Source: Corynebacterium sp. MSK008 (GTDB taxonomy: Bacteria > Actinomycetota > Actinomycetes > Mycobacteriales > Mycobacteriaceae). Taken from it: DNA of 64,000 nucleotides. Of the stretch, positions 17,000 through 25,506 are shown piece after piece. Numbering within the stretch: position 1 is the stretch's first letter; each line of letters begins with the position of its first letter. The translations under genes and the position numbers were made by a program. Where the stretch lies: the NCBI RefSeq assembly GCF_030232585.1, contig NZ_JASPJX010000001.1, positions 62,001 through 126,000 on the forward strand, written 5' to 3'. The notes under the pieces were generated by a model. That model was not told the origin of the DNA and did not search any database. It was given only the letters and a program-made list of their open reading frames with translations.

Positions 17000-18334
17000 A
17001 TGAGCGCCCAAACCGACAACGTGCTGCGAATGGTGGAGCAGCAGGACATCGCCTTTATCCGCCTCTGGTTCACCGACATCTTCGGCTCGCTGAAAACCGT
17101 CATGATGTCGCCGACGGAGCTGGAAAGCGCCTTCGAGGAGGGCGTCGGCTTCGACGGCTCTTCCATCGAGGGGTTTTCCCGCGTCTCAGAGTCGGACACC
17201 CTGCTGCGGCCCGACCCGTCGACGTACCAGCCGCTGCCCTTCGACGAGGAGGCGGGCCTGCAAACCGCGCGCATGTTCTGCGACATCACCATGCCCGACG
17301 GCGACCCGCTCTACGCTGACCCGCGCCAGGTGCTGCGCCGCCAGATCACCAACGCCCGCGACATGGGCTTCGAGTTCGTGGCCAGCCCGGAAATCGAGTT
17401 CTACGTGGTCAAACCCGGACACGCGGACCAGCCGCCCACACCTGCGGACAAGGGCGGCTACTTCGACCAGGCAAAACGCAACGAGGCGCCGAAGCTGCGC
17501 CGCCAGGCCGTGTCTGCGCTGGAGTACATGGGCATTGTCACCGAGTTCTCCCACCACGAGGGCTCGCCGGGCCAGCAGGAGATCGACCTGCGCCACACCG
17601 ATGCGCTGACCATGGCCGACAACATCGTCACGTTCCGCTACATCGTGAAGACGGTCGCGGAGATGAACGGCGTGCACGCCACGTTCATGCCTAAGCCGTT
17701 CAAAGACCTCGAGGGCTCGGCAATGCACACCCACTTCTCCCTGTTCGAGGGCGACACCAACGCATTCCACGACCCGGACGACGAAATCAGCTTGTCCAAA
17801 ACCGGCCGGCAGTTCATCGCCGGCATCATCGAGCACGCGGGCGAAATCTCCGCGGTGACCAACCAGTGGGTCAACTCGTACAAGCGCCTGCAGTTCGGCT
17901 CCGAGGCACCCACCGCCGCCACCTGGGGTATCTCCAACCGGTCTGCCATGGTGCGCGTGCCCACCTACCGCCTGCACAAGGCGGATTCGCGCCGGGCGGA
18001 GGTGCGCTCGCTGGACTCGGCCTGCAATCCCTACCTGGCCTTTTCCGCGATACTCGCCGCGGGATTGAAGGGCATCGAGGAGGGCTACGAGCTGGACGAA
18101 CCCGCCCGCGACGACGTGTTCGCCCTGACCCGCCGCGAGCGCCGCGCGATGGGGTATCGCGACCTGCCCAACTCGCTGGACCAGGCGCTGCGCCACATGG
18201 AGCGCTCCGAGTTCATGGCGGAGGTTTTGGGCGAGCAGGTCTTCGAGTTCTTCCTGCGCGCCAAGTGGGACGAGTGGCACGACTACACCGCCCAGATCAC
18301 GACCTGGGAGATCGATACGGGGATTGACCTGTGA
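17000..18334 (+). CDS. glnA2: Type I glutamine synthetase GlnA2
   Basis: A 444-residue glutamine synthetase homologue with the beta-grasp GVGFDGSSIEGF block near residue 49, metal-binding ASPEIEFYV near 128, and NPYLAFSAILAAG near 342. The residue position that carries the adenylylated Tyr in GlnA (KDLY) reads DDVFAL, so this isoenzyme should not be controlled by GlnE. The ATG at 17000 follows TACAGT (16986-16991) by 8 nt, suggesting a leaderless start. It overlaps glnE by 4 bp (GTGA). In corynebacteria GlnA2 is dispensable for glutamine synthesis. Confidence 0.95.
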   Translation: MSAQTDNVLRMVEQQDIAFIRLWFTDIFGSLKTVMMSPTELESAFEEGVGFDGSSIEGFSRVSESDTLLRPDPSTYQPLPFDEEAGLQTARMFCDITMPDGDPLYADPRQVLRRQITNARDMGFEFVASPEIEFYVVKPGHADQPPTPADKGGYFDQAKRNEAPKLRRQAVSALEYMGIVTEFSHHEGSPGQQEIDLRHTDALTMADNIVTFRYIVKTVAEMNGVHATFMPKPFKDLEGSAMHTHFSLFEGDTNAFHDPDDEISLSKTGRQFIAGIIEHAGEISAVTNQWVNSYKRLQFGSEAPTAATWGISNRSAMVRVPTYRLHKADSRRAEVRSLDSACNPYLAFSAILAAGLKGIEEGYELDEPARDDVFALTRRERRAMGYRDLPNSLDQALRHMERSEFMAEVLGEQVFEFFLRAKWDEWHDYTAQITTWEIDTGIDL

Positions 18335-21300
18335 TTTCACCCGCCAAGCTCGGGCTGACCAGCCCGCGCGCCGCCGAGGACATCGAGGAGCTTTCGCTTA
18401 TCGACGAGGCTTCGCTCTACACCCTCGCCGGCGCAAGCGACCCGGACCTGGCGCTCAACAACGCCCACCGGCTCTTCGACGCATTAGGTGACGGCTGGGC
18501 GGAGCTGCTTGCGGCGCTGCGCGACAACCCGATCTTCCGCACCCGCATCTTCGCCCTGCTGGGCGGCTCCACCGCGCTGTCGGACCACCTGATCGCGCAC
18601 CCGCAGCAGTGGCGGCTGCTGCTCGAGGACCTGCCCGATCAGGCTGAGCTCTACCGCACCATGCTCGCCGCCGTGGGGGTCGACGCTGACGGCCCGGGGT
18701 TGTATACGGCGGGGGAGGGCGACGTCAGCGCTGCTAAGCAAAAGCTCCGCGCCACCCACCGCGACCTGGTGATGCGCATCGCCGCCGCCGACCTCGCCGG
18801 CACGTTCGCCGCGGTGAAAGGCCACGGCGAGGGCGAATCCATGAGCTACAGCTACACCACCGAGCGGCTCACGTGGCTCGCGGACGCCGCGCTCACAGCC
18901 GCGCTCGCGGTGGCGGTGCGCGACGTCTACGGCGATGAGGAACCGGACGCGCAGCTCGCCGTGATCGCCATGGGTAAATGCGGCGCCGGCGAGCTGAACT
19001 ACATCTCCGACGTCGACGTGGTGTTTGTGGCCGAGCCCGCCTCGCCCAAGATCACGCGCGTGGCCGCGGAAATGATGCGGATCGGCTCCGCGTGCTTTTT
19101 CGACGTGGACGCGAACCTGCGGCCGGAAGGCACCTCAGGCGCGCTGGTGCGCACGCTGGAATCGCACCAGGCGTACTACCGGAAATGGGCCGAGACCTGG
19201 GAGTTCCAGGCGCTGTTGAAGGCGCGGCCGCAGACCGGGACCATGGAGTTGGGGCGGGGTTATGCCGAGGCGATCGCGCCGCTGGTGTGGGAGGCCTCCC
19301 AGCGCGACTCCTTCGTCGAGGACGTCCAAGCCATGCGCCGGCGCGTTCTGGAAAACGTGCCGGCCGAGGTGCGTCGCCGCGAGCTCAAACTCGGCCCCGG
19401 CGGGCTCCGCGACGTCGAATTCGCCGTGCAGCTTTTGCAACTCGTGCACGGGCGCATCGACGACACGCTTCGCGCCCGCAACACCCTCGACGCCCTGTCC
19501 GCCCTGGCCGCCGCCGGCTACGTGGGGCGCGAGGACGCGCGCGTGCTCACCGAGGCCTACGAGTTCCTGCGCCTTTTGGAGCACCGGCTGCAGCTGCAGC
19601 GCTTCAAGCGCACCCACCAGCTGCCCGAGCCGGACGACGAGAAGCGCAACCGCTGGCTCGCCCGCGCCGCCGGGTTCACCGCCAACCACCGCGGCACCGC
19701 CCCGGACGCGATGTACCGCGAGCTCAAACGCGTGCGCCGCGACGTTGCCGACCTGCACGAGCGCCTCTTCTACCGCCCGCTGCTCGGCGCGGTGGCCGAC
19801 ATGACCGTCGGCGAGGCCACCCTCTCCGCCGACGCGGTCAAAGCCCAGCTGGCCGCACTCGGTTACCGCCACCCGGCGCGCGCCTTCGACCACCTCTCCG
19901 CGCTGGTCAAGGGCACCTCGCGCAAGGCCAAGCTGCAGGCGATCCTGCTGCCGAGCCTGATGCACTGGCTCGCGGACACCGCCGACCCCGGCCAGGGCTT
20001 GCTGAACTACCGCAAGCTTTCCGACGCCGCCGTCGACCGCAGCTGGTTTCTGCGCATGCTGCGCGACGAGGGCGTGGCGTCGCAACGCCTCATGCACATC
20101 CTGGGCACCTCGCCGTACGCCTCCGACCTCATTATCTCCGCGCCCGATGTGGTCAAACTCCTCGGCGACGGCTCCAACGGCCCCCGGCTGCTCGACGCGG
20201 CCCCCGACCAGGTGCACAAAGCCATCATCGCCTCCGCCAAGCGCCACCAGGCGGACCCCGACAAGGCCGTCGCCGTGGCGCGCTCGCTGCGCCGCGCGGA
20301 GCTCGCCCGCATCGCGAGCGCCGACCTGCTCGGCTACATGGAGCCGCGCCAGGTCTGCCTTGAGCTGACCTACGTGTGGGAGGCCGTCCTCGAGGCGGCA
20401 CTTCGCGCCGAGGTGCACGCCGATCTCGCATCCTCGCCTCACGACGAGCCTCCCGCCCGCATCGCCGTCATCGGCATGGGCCGCCTCGGGGGCGCCGAAC
20501 TCGGCTACGGCTCCGATGCCGACGTGATGATCGTCGCCGAACCGAGCGAGGCAGCCGATGAAGCGGACGCCATCGCCTGGGCGGCGAAGATCGTCGACCA
20601 GATGCGCGCGCGACTGTCCAAACCCTCCGGCGACCCGCCGCTCGAGGTGGATTTGGGCCTGCGCCCGGAGGGCCGCTCCGGCCCGGTGGTGCGCACCATC
20701 GCCAGCTACGAGCGCTACTACCGCGAATGGGGCGAAGTCTGGGAACGCCAGGCGCTGCTGCGCGCGGCCGTCGTCGCCGGCGACCGCGGAGTGGGCGACG
20801 CGTTTTTGGAGGCCATCGACGACTTCCGCTACCCAGCCGGCGGCGCAAAACCCGCCGACATCCGGGAAATCCGCCGCATCAAAGCCCGCGTGGACAACGA
20901 GCGCCTGCCCCGCGGCGCCGACCGCGCCACCCACACCAAGCTCGGCCGCGGCGCGCTCGCGGATGTCGAGTGGACCGTGCAGCTTTTGACCATGCAGCAC
21001 GCCCACACCCACGAGGAACTGCGCACCCCCTCGACCCTGGACGCGCTGGACTTTCTGGCCGAGCTCGACGACCCGTCCGTCATCCGCTGCTCGCACGCCA
21101 AGGTGCTGCGCACCGCATGGCTGACCGCCACCCGCGCCCGCAACGCCATCGTGCTGGTCACCGGCAAGCGCACCGACCAGCTGCCCGCGCCGGGCCCGCA
21201 GCTCGCCCAGGTGGCGGGCTCCGCCGGCTACGACCCCGACGACCAGCAGGAGTTCCGGGAGGACTACCTGCGCATCACCCGCCACGCCCACAAAGTGGTG

Positions 21301-21345
21301 GAGGAGGCGTTCTGGGGTGAGGTGCCATCGCTCGAGTTCGATTAG
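18331..21345 (+). CDS. glnE: Glutamine synthetase adenylyltransferase/deadenylase
   Basis: A 1004-residue bifunctional enzyme with two nucleotidyltransferase domains in tandem. The N-terminal one (deadenylase) has GAGELNYISDVDVVFV near 218, and the C-terminal one (adenylylase) has GGAELGYGSDADVMIV near 721. It attaches AMP to, or removes it from, the tyrosine of GlnA (encoded at 29.5-31 kb). The start is GTG 18331, inside the stop of glnA2, so the genes are translationally coupled even though GlnA2 lacks the target tyrosine. The length is typical. The dispersed 11-mer at 18396-18406 encodes Leu-Ile-Asp. Confidence 0.97.
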   Translation: MISPAKLGLTSPRAAEDIEELSLIDEASLYTLAGASDPDLALNNAHRLFDALGDGWAELLAALRDNPIFRTRIFALLGGSTALSDHLIAHPQQWRLLLEDLPDQAELYRTMLAAVGVDADGPGLYTAGEGDVSAAKQKLRATHRDLVMRIAAADLAGTFAAVKGHGEGESMSYSYTTERLTWLADAALTAALAVAVRDVYGDEEPDAQLAVIAMGKCGAGELNYISDVDVVFVAEPASPKITRVAAEMMRIGSACFFDVDANLRPEGTSGALVRTLESHQAYYRKWAETWEFQALLKARPQTGTMELGRGYAEAIAPLVWEASQRDSFVEDVQAMRRRVLENVPAEVRRRELKLGPGGLRDVEFAVQLLQLVHGRIDDTLRARNTLDALSALAAAGYVGREDARVLTEAYEFLRLLEHRLQLQRFKRTHQLPEPDDEKRNRWLARAAGFTANHRGTAPDAMYRELKRVRRDVADLHERLFYRPLLGAVADMTVGEATLSADAVKAQLAALGYRHPARAFDHLSALVKGTSRKAKLQAILLPSLMHWLADTADPGQGLLNYRKLSDAAVDRSWFLRMLRDEGVASQRLMHILGTSPYASDLIISAPDVVKLLGDGSNGPRLLDAAPDQVHKAIIASAKRHQADPDKAVAVARSLRRAELARIASADLLGYMEPRQVCLELTYVWEAVLEAALRAEVHADLASSPHDEPPARIAVIGMGRLGGAELGYGSDADVMIVAEPSEAADEADAIAWAAKIVDQMRARLSKPSGDPPLEVDLGLRPEGRSGPVVRTIASYERYYREWGEVWERQALLRAAVVAGDRGVGDAFLEAIDDFRYPAGGAKPADIREIRRIKARVDNERLPRGADRATHTKLGRGALADVEWTVQLLTMQHAHTHEELRTPSTLDALDFLAELDDPSVIRCSHAKVLRTAWLTATRARNAIVLVTGKRTDQLPAPGPQLAQVAGSAGYDPDDQQEFREDYLRITRHAHKVVEEAFWGEVPSLEFD

Positions 21346-21373
21346 GGCGGGGGAGGGGCGGCCCGGCCCGTTG

Positions 21374-21448
21374 CGCGGATCCAGCTATCAGGAGCCAGCT
21401 AAACGCCCCCAGGGGGCGAAAAAAGAGGTGCGACTAGCTGGATCCGCG
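21374..21448. repeat. Perfect 14-bp inverted repeat with internal hairpin
   Basis: CGCGGATCCAGCTA (21374-21387) is the exact complement of TAGCTGGATCCGCG (21435-21448). Between them CGCCCCC-A-GGGGGCG (21404-21418) forms a second hairpin followed by a run of six A. It lies just beyond glnE. A terminator is possible, but the weak T-tract makes a recombination or repeat remnant equally likely. Confidence 0.55.
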
Positions 21449-21533
21449 GATGGGGGAGCGGAAAGAGCGGGCGCGGGCGCTCGCGAAGAGGGCGGGAGGC
21501 GGAGTGGCGTCGATAGGCAATATGCTCGAGCCC

Positions 21534-21803
21534 ATGGCAGTGAACATGACCATCGACCTGAACAACGCCACCTTCGCAGACCTGGTTGCGCTGGTGGACG
21601 CCGCGCGCGTGGCCGGCGTTGACCCGAAGACCGCCCTGGAGCTCGACGCCGAGACGCTGAGCATCACCGTCGAGCCGACTACCCGCACGACCGCGCGCGA
21701 GCAGGTGCCCGAGAAGGAGCGCACCGTGCCCCCGCTTGGCGACGCCGCGATTCGCTCGGTGGTGGATATTTTGACCGGTCGACAGGAACCGCCCCGCCGG
21801 TAG
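21534..21803 (+). CDS. Hypothetical small protein
   Basis: An 89-residue soluble protein that I do not recognise. Its N-terminal half (DLNNATFADLVALVDAAR ... ALELDAETLSITVE) resembles a small alpha/beta domain; the C-terminus is basic. The ATG at 21534 stands 7 nt after TATGCT (21521-21526), so a leaderless mRNA is likely and longer upstream readings are not needed. ATG 21546 is an alternative. It lies between glnE and a 54-residue antitoxin-like gene. Coding potential is supported by biased codon use. Confidence 0.6.
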   Translation: MAVNMTIDLNNATFADLVALVDAARVAGVDPKTALELDAETLSITVEPTTRTTAREQVPEKERTVPPLGDAAIRSVVDILTGRQEPPRR

Positions 21804-21821
21804 GGGCTTCCGGATATACAC

Positions 21822-21986
21822 ATGAGCAGATCAGGTAGCCCGACCTCTGATTACGCGCGCGAAGCACTAAGCGCGGAGCTGGAGTACGTCGACGTGTTTG
21901 AAGCGGAAGCCGATGCGCTTCGGCGTGGCGAGCTTCCAACCATCTCCCTCGAGGAGCTAGAAAACGAGCTCGGATTGGCGGATTGA
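21822..21986 (+). CDS. Antitoxin-like 54-residue protein
   Basis: A short acidic helical protein ending in RRGELPTISLEELENELG, then LAD. This tail resembles the toxin-neutralising C-termini of Phd/RelB-type antitoxins. The N-terminal DNA-binding part usual for those families is missing, and no toxin gene follows: thrC starts 90 bp downstream. It may be an orphan, a remnant, or an unrelated small protein. There is no good ribosome-binding site; AGGGG lies 15 nt upstream. Codon use is less GC-extreme than in neighbours. Confidence 0.4.
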   Translation: MSRSGSPTSDYAREALSAELEYVDVFEAEADALRRGELPTISLEELENELGLAD

Positions 21987-22062
21987 GTTCTCGCTCGGAG
22001 GGGAGGCTCGCCGCGGTTGTAAGTAAATCCCCGGATCAGGCCGGGCAGAGGCGCCCATGACG

Positions 22063-22068
22063 TAGACT
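22063..22068 (+). promoter_or_regulatory. -10 element for leaderless thrC
   Basis: TAGACT followed by exactly 7 nt and the GTG at 22076. No Shine-Dalgarno sequence is present. Confidence 0.55.
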
Positions 22069-22075
22069 TCGCGGG

Positions 22076-23527
22076 GTGGACTACATCTCAACTCGCGACG
22101 CATCGGCGCAGCCGCGCTCCTTCACCGACATCCTGCTCACAGGCTTAAGCCCCGACGGCGGCCTGTTCATGCCAGCGGTGTACCCGTCCATAAGCAATGA
22201 GCTCCTGGACCAGTGGCGCGAGCTTTTGCTTCACGACGGCTACGCTGCCCTCGCCGCCGAAGTACTGAAGCTCTACGTCGACGACATCCCGGAGGCGGAC
22301 CTCGAGGCCATCGCGCGCCGGGCGTACCGCACCCCCGTCTTCGCCGACGCGGAGATCGTGCCGGTGACCCGCCTGAACGACACGCTGCACATCGGCCACC
22401 TGTCCGAGGGCCCGACTGCGGCGTTCAAGGACATGGCGATGCAGCTGCTCGGCGAGCTGTTCGAGTACGAGCTGGCACGCCGCGGCGAGGAGATCAACAT
22501 CCTCGGCGCGACCTCGGGCGACACCGGTTCTTCCGCGGAGTACGCGATGCGCGGCCGCGACAACATCCGGGTGTTCATGCTTACCCCAGCCGGGCGCATG
22601 ACCCCGTTCCAGCAGGCGCAGATGTTCGGCCTGGACGACCCGAACATCTTCAACATCGCCCTTGACGGCGTGTTCGACGACTGCCAGGACGTGGTCAAGG
22701 CCGTCAGTGCGGACGCGGTGTTCAAGTCGAAGTACTCCATCGGCGCGGTGAACTCCATCAACTTCGCGCGCCTGCTCGCGCAGGTGGTGTACTACATCGC
22801 GACCTACCTCAAGGTCACCGAGACCAACGACGAGCGCGTTTCCTTCTGCGTGCCCACCGGCAACTTCGGCAACGTGTGCGCGGGCCACATCGCGAAGCAG
22901 ATGGGCCTGCCCATCGACCGCCTCATCGTGGCCACCAACGAAAACGACGTGCTCCACGACTTCTTCGCGAATGGTGAGTACCGCCCCCGTTCCGCCGCGG
23001 AGACCCACGCGACGTCGTCGCCGTCCATGGACATCTCGAAGGCGTCCAACTTTGAGCGGATGCTTTTCGACGCCACGTTGCGCGACTCCGACCGCACCTC
23101 CGAGCTATTCGGCAACAGGGTGAAAAACGGTGGCTTCGCTGCCTCCGACCTGGGTGGGGAAGAGGTGATGGAGCGCATCCGCGGCGAGTTCGGCTTCGCC
23201 TCCGGAACCTCCACCCACGCCGACCGCGTAGCCACCATCAAGCGCGTGCACGACGAGTTCGGTGTGCTGGTGGACCCGCACACCGCCGACGGTATCCACG
23301 TGGCCGAGCAGCTTTCCGGCGAGGTGGATACCCCGATCGTGGTGCTGGAAACGGCGCTGCCGGTGAAGTTCGCCGACACGATCGCCGAGGCGATTGGGAA
23401 GGCCCCGGAGGTGCCGGAGCGGTTCGCGGGCATCATGGACGCCGAGCGCCACGTGACCGACCTGCCCAACGACGCTGAGGCCGTGAAGGCGTTTATCGCC
23501 GACGCCATCGAGGGCACTAACGTCTAG
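22076..23527 (+). CDS. thrC: Threonine synthase
   Basis: A 483-residue PLP enzyme converting O-phosphohomoserine to threonine. The PLP lysine lies in GPTAAFKDMAMQ near residue 120, and phosphate/PLP contacts are in ATSGDTGSSAEYAMRG near 145. Length and the early TRDASAQPRSFTDILLTGL segment match the long thrC class of corynebacteria. GTG 22076 is read as leaderless. The other threonine genes (hom, thrB) are not in the window. It contains ATGCTTACCCCAG (22577-22589), identical to part of the palindromic repeat arms, and an 11-mer copy at 23062-23072. Confidence 0.96.
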   Translation: MDYISTRDASAQPRSFTDILLTGLSPDGGLFMPAVYPSISNELLDQWRELLLHDGYAALAAEVLKLYVDDIPEADLEAIARRAYRTPVFADAEIVPVTRLNDTLHIGHLSEGPTAAFKDMAMQLLGELFEYELARRGEEINILGATSGDTGSSAEYAMRGRDNIRVFMLTPAGRMTPFQQAQMFGLDDPNIFNIALDGVFDDCQDVVKAVSADAVFKSKYSIGAVNSINFARLLAQVVYYIATYLKVTETNDERVSFCVPTGNFGNVCAGHIAKQMGLPIDRLIVATNENDVLHDFFANGEYRPRSAAETHATSSPSMDISKASNFERMLFDATLRDSDRTSELFGNRVKNGGFAASDLGGEEVMERIRGEFGFASGTSTHADRVATIKRVHDEFGVLVDPHTADGIHVAEQLSGEVDTPIVVLETALPVKFADTIAEAIGKAPEVPERFAGIMDAERHVTDLPNDAEAVKAFIADAIEGTNV

Positions 23528-23554
23528 GGCACACCAAGGAAGGAGTGCGCGCAC

Positions 23555-23701
23555 ATGGCACAGGAGCAGTTCGCAGGCCCGGAGCACTACACCGACTTCG
23601 ACCCGGAGAAGTTCATCCGGGACATGAAGATCATGGCCGAAGAAAAGGAACAGGACAGCGAGTCCGGCGACGAGGGCTCGGCGGTTGACGCCTCCGAGTA
23701 A
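23555..23701 (+). CDS. Small acidic hypothetical protein
   Basis: A 48-residue protein beginning MAQEQFAGPEHYTDFDPEKF and ending in an acidic, Ser/Glu/Asp-rich tail. AAGGAAGGAG precedes ATG 23555 with good spacing, which supports expression. I do not recognise it. It is 27 bp after thrC and its end overlaps the start of the serine protease gene by 17 bp if that starts at TTG 23685, suggesting a small operon. Confidence 0.6.
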   Translation: MAQEQFAGPEHYTDFDPEKFIRDMKIMAEEKEQDSESGDEGSAVDASE

Positions 23702-24764
23702 CCAGCAGCCGAGCCGGGAAAGTGCAGCCAAGCGCTACCAGCCCGAGCAGGGACAGCAGTGGCGCTTCCCAGACATGCCGGGTGAGCAGCAGCAGTACCC
23801 GCAGCAGCCGCTGAAGTTCCCTGAAATGCCGGCTCAGCCCGCGCGCCGCAGCGGTCTGCAAACGGGCGGGTGGATCACGGTGATCGTCGCCACGGCGATG
23901 ATCGTGGGCATCGTGGTGTGGCTGGGCCTGAACGCGTCGAAGGTCCCCACCGGCACGGTGGAGGAGCGCGAGGCGCTGTCCGAGGTGCAAACGCCTGACG
24001 ACGCCGCTCCCGCGCCGGAGAGCGAAAACAACGTGCTGGTGCCCGCGTTCGCCCCGTGGGCGCCGGGCACGAAGATCCAGACCACGGACCACCGCCCGGC
24101 ACCCGGGGAGCACTTCACGGCGCAGTCGTGCACCGCGGCGTTCTCGTTCACCGGCAAGGACGGCCGCGCCTACGCGGTGACCGCCGGCCACTGCGGCCGC
24201 GAGGGCGACCTGGTGTGGCCCACCAACGCCTCCACGGCCTTCGACTACGCCTCCGAGGTCGGCCACTTCATCTTCTCCGGGCTGTACTCCCAGCACACCC
24301 CGGAAACAGAGGGCGCGGACGTCGGCATCATCGAGATCACGGACCCGGACCGGTTCATGGACGTGGTCGGGGCGCCGATTCCGACTGGGATCGGGGAGGG
24401 CCTTGGGCCCGTCGATAGGCTATGCAAAACCGGGGCGACCACCGGCTACACCTGCGGCACCTTCGAGGCCACCGAGCGGGTGCAGATAGTCAACCTCGAC
24501 CCCGGCGTGGAGGACGAAACCTTCGGCGACATCGCCGCCGTGTGCGCCGCCTCGGGCGACTCGGGCGGGCCGGTGTTCGCCGATGTCAACGGCCGCGCCA
24601 CCGTCATCGGCGTCGTCTCCGGCACGGAAGCCGGCCGCGCGGGGGAGGAGTGCTACGAGGGGATGGAGGACCCGCACCTGATGAGCTACTCCAACGTCAA
24701 ACAGGTCATGGCCGTGATCCGCCACGCGGTGCCGGACGCGGAGTTTATTCCCCGGCGTTGGTGA
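23685..24764 (+). CDS. Membrane-anchored chymotrypsin-like serine protease
   Basis: Up to 359 residues. The cytosolic Gln/Pro-rich N-terminus (1-60) is followed by one membrane helix (GGWITVIVATAMIVGIVVWL), a linker, and an external S1-family domain. The catalytic triad is visible as His in VTAGHCG, Asp in EGADVGIIEI and Ser in SGDSGGPVF. Cysteines around these motifs suggest disulphides. It likely processes envelope or extracellular proteins. The start is uncertain: TTG 23685 overlaps the preceding small gene, and ATG 23775 inside the N-terminus would also keep the helix. It converges with the next gene with a 20-bp tail overlap. Confidence 0.8.
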   Translation: MTPPSNQQPSRESAAKRYQPEQGQQWRFPDMPGEQQQYPQQPLKFPEMPAQPARRSGLQTGGWITVIVATAMIVGIVVWLGLNASKVPTGTVEEREALSEVQTPDDAAPAPESENNVLVPAFAPWAPGTKIQTTDHRPAPGEHFTAQSCTAAFSFTGKDGRAYAVTAGHCGREGDLVWPTNASTAFDYASEVGHFIFSGLYSQHTPETEGADVGIIEITDPDRFMDVVGAPIPTGIGEGLGPVDRLCKTGATTGYTCGTFEATERVQIVNLDPGVEDETFGDIAAVCAASGDSGGPVFADVNGRATVIGVVSGTEAGRAGEECYEGMEDPHLMSYSNVKQVMAVIRHAVPDAEFIPRRW

Positions 24765-25479
24765 CCGGGTTGGCAAGCAGCGGCCAGCGCTTGAGGCGCT
24801 CGCCGGTTTCCTTGTCGTTGTCCACCACTACGACTTCGTCGTCGGTGTAGCCGTTGAACGTCACGCGGTCGATCTCGTCGGGGCGCTCCACGTCGAGCCA
24901 GCGCTCGGACAACGCGTCGGCGTCGTCCACATCCATCCAGTTCAGGGTGATCACGCGGAAGTGGTTGTGCGACGCGTAATCAATAAACGACACCGAATCG
25001 GCGCCCTCAGCCACGCCGAAATCGATGTACTGGGCGAGGGTTTCCGGAGGGAGCGTCGAGAAGCAAAAGCCCCAGAAGTTGAAGCGCATCCCGCTTTTCG
25101 ACGTCAACGTCACCGTATCCAAACAATTCTGCTCCAAAAGACGCGACAGGTGGCCCGCGATCTCGGTGGTGTCGTCGAGGGCACCGTCCACGACGTCGCC
25201 GCGCATCATCGCGCCCGTGTTCGTCTCGCCCACGCGCACATTCTCGATCAGGTGGGGGCGGATGCTCGCCGCGACGTTGCCCGGATCCGCCGGCGCTGGG
25301 TTGAACGGGCGCACCGGCTGCGGCAGCTCCGCGTCCGCCGGGGTGCTCGCGGTGGTGCGGCTGGCCGCCATCGCCGCGCCGAAAATCACTAGGATGACCA
25401 GCGCGCCGTACGCCGTGACGAACAGGGGAGCGGGGACGCGTCTGACCCAGGGCTGCGTGTCGGAAACGGCGGTGCTCAT
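24745..25479 (-). CDS. Membrane-anchored hypothetical protein
   Basis: A 244-residue protein with one N-terminal membrane helix (FVTAYGALVILVIFGAAMA, residues 20-38) and an external domain rich in Asp, Val and aromatic residues. I do not recognise the domain. Two cysteines (EQNCLDT and GFCFST) could form a disulphide. ATG 25479 is 10 nt behind TACAAT on the minus strand, overlapping the divergent promoter of the NUDIX gene. Its end overlaps the protease gene, tail to tail. The 11-mer occurs twice within 50 bp (25054-25064 and 25093-25103, opposite orientations). Confidence 0.7.
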   Translation of the reverse strand: MSTAVSDTQPWVRRVPAPLFVTAYGALVILVIFGAAMAASRTTASTPADAELPQPVRPFNPAPADPGNVAASIRPHLIENVRVGETNTGAMMRGDVVDGALDDTTEIAGHLSRLLEQNCLDTVTLTSKSGMRFNFWGFCFSTLPPETLAQYIDFGVAEGADSVSFIDYASHNHFRVITLNWMDVDDADALSERWLDVERPDEIDRVTFNGYTDDEVVVVDNDKETGERLKRWPLLANPVTNAGE

Positions 25480-25489
25480 AACTTCAGGG

Positions 25490-25499
25490 ATTGTACACT
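25490..25499. promoter_or_regulatory. Overlapping divergent -10 elements
   Basis: Plus strand TACACT (25494-25499) is 7 nt before ATG 25507, which fits a leaderless NUDIX mRNA. Minus strand TACAAT (25495-25490) is 10 nt before ATG 25479. The two hexamers overlap by 2 bp. Confidence 0.5.
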
Positions 25500-25506
25500 T
25501 GCCACC

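Noticed and set aside
19135..21291. A 718-codon frame antisense to glnE
   Set aside because: Mirror of glnE with no recognisable domain.
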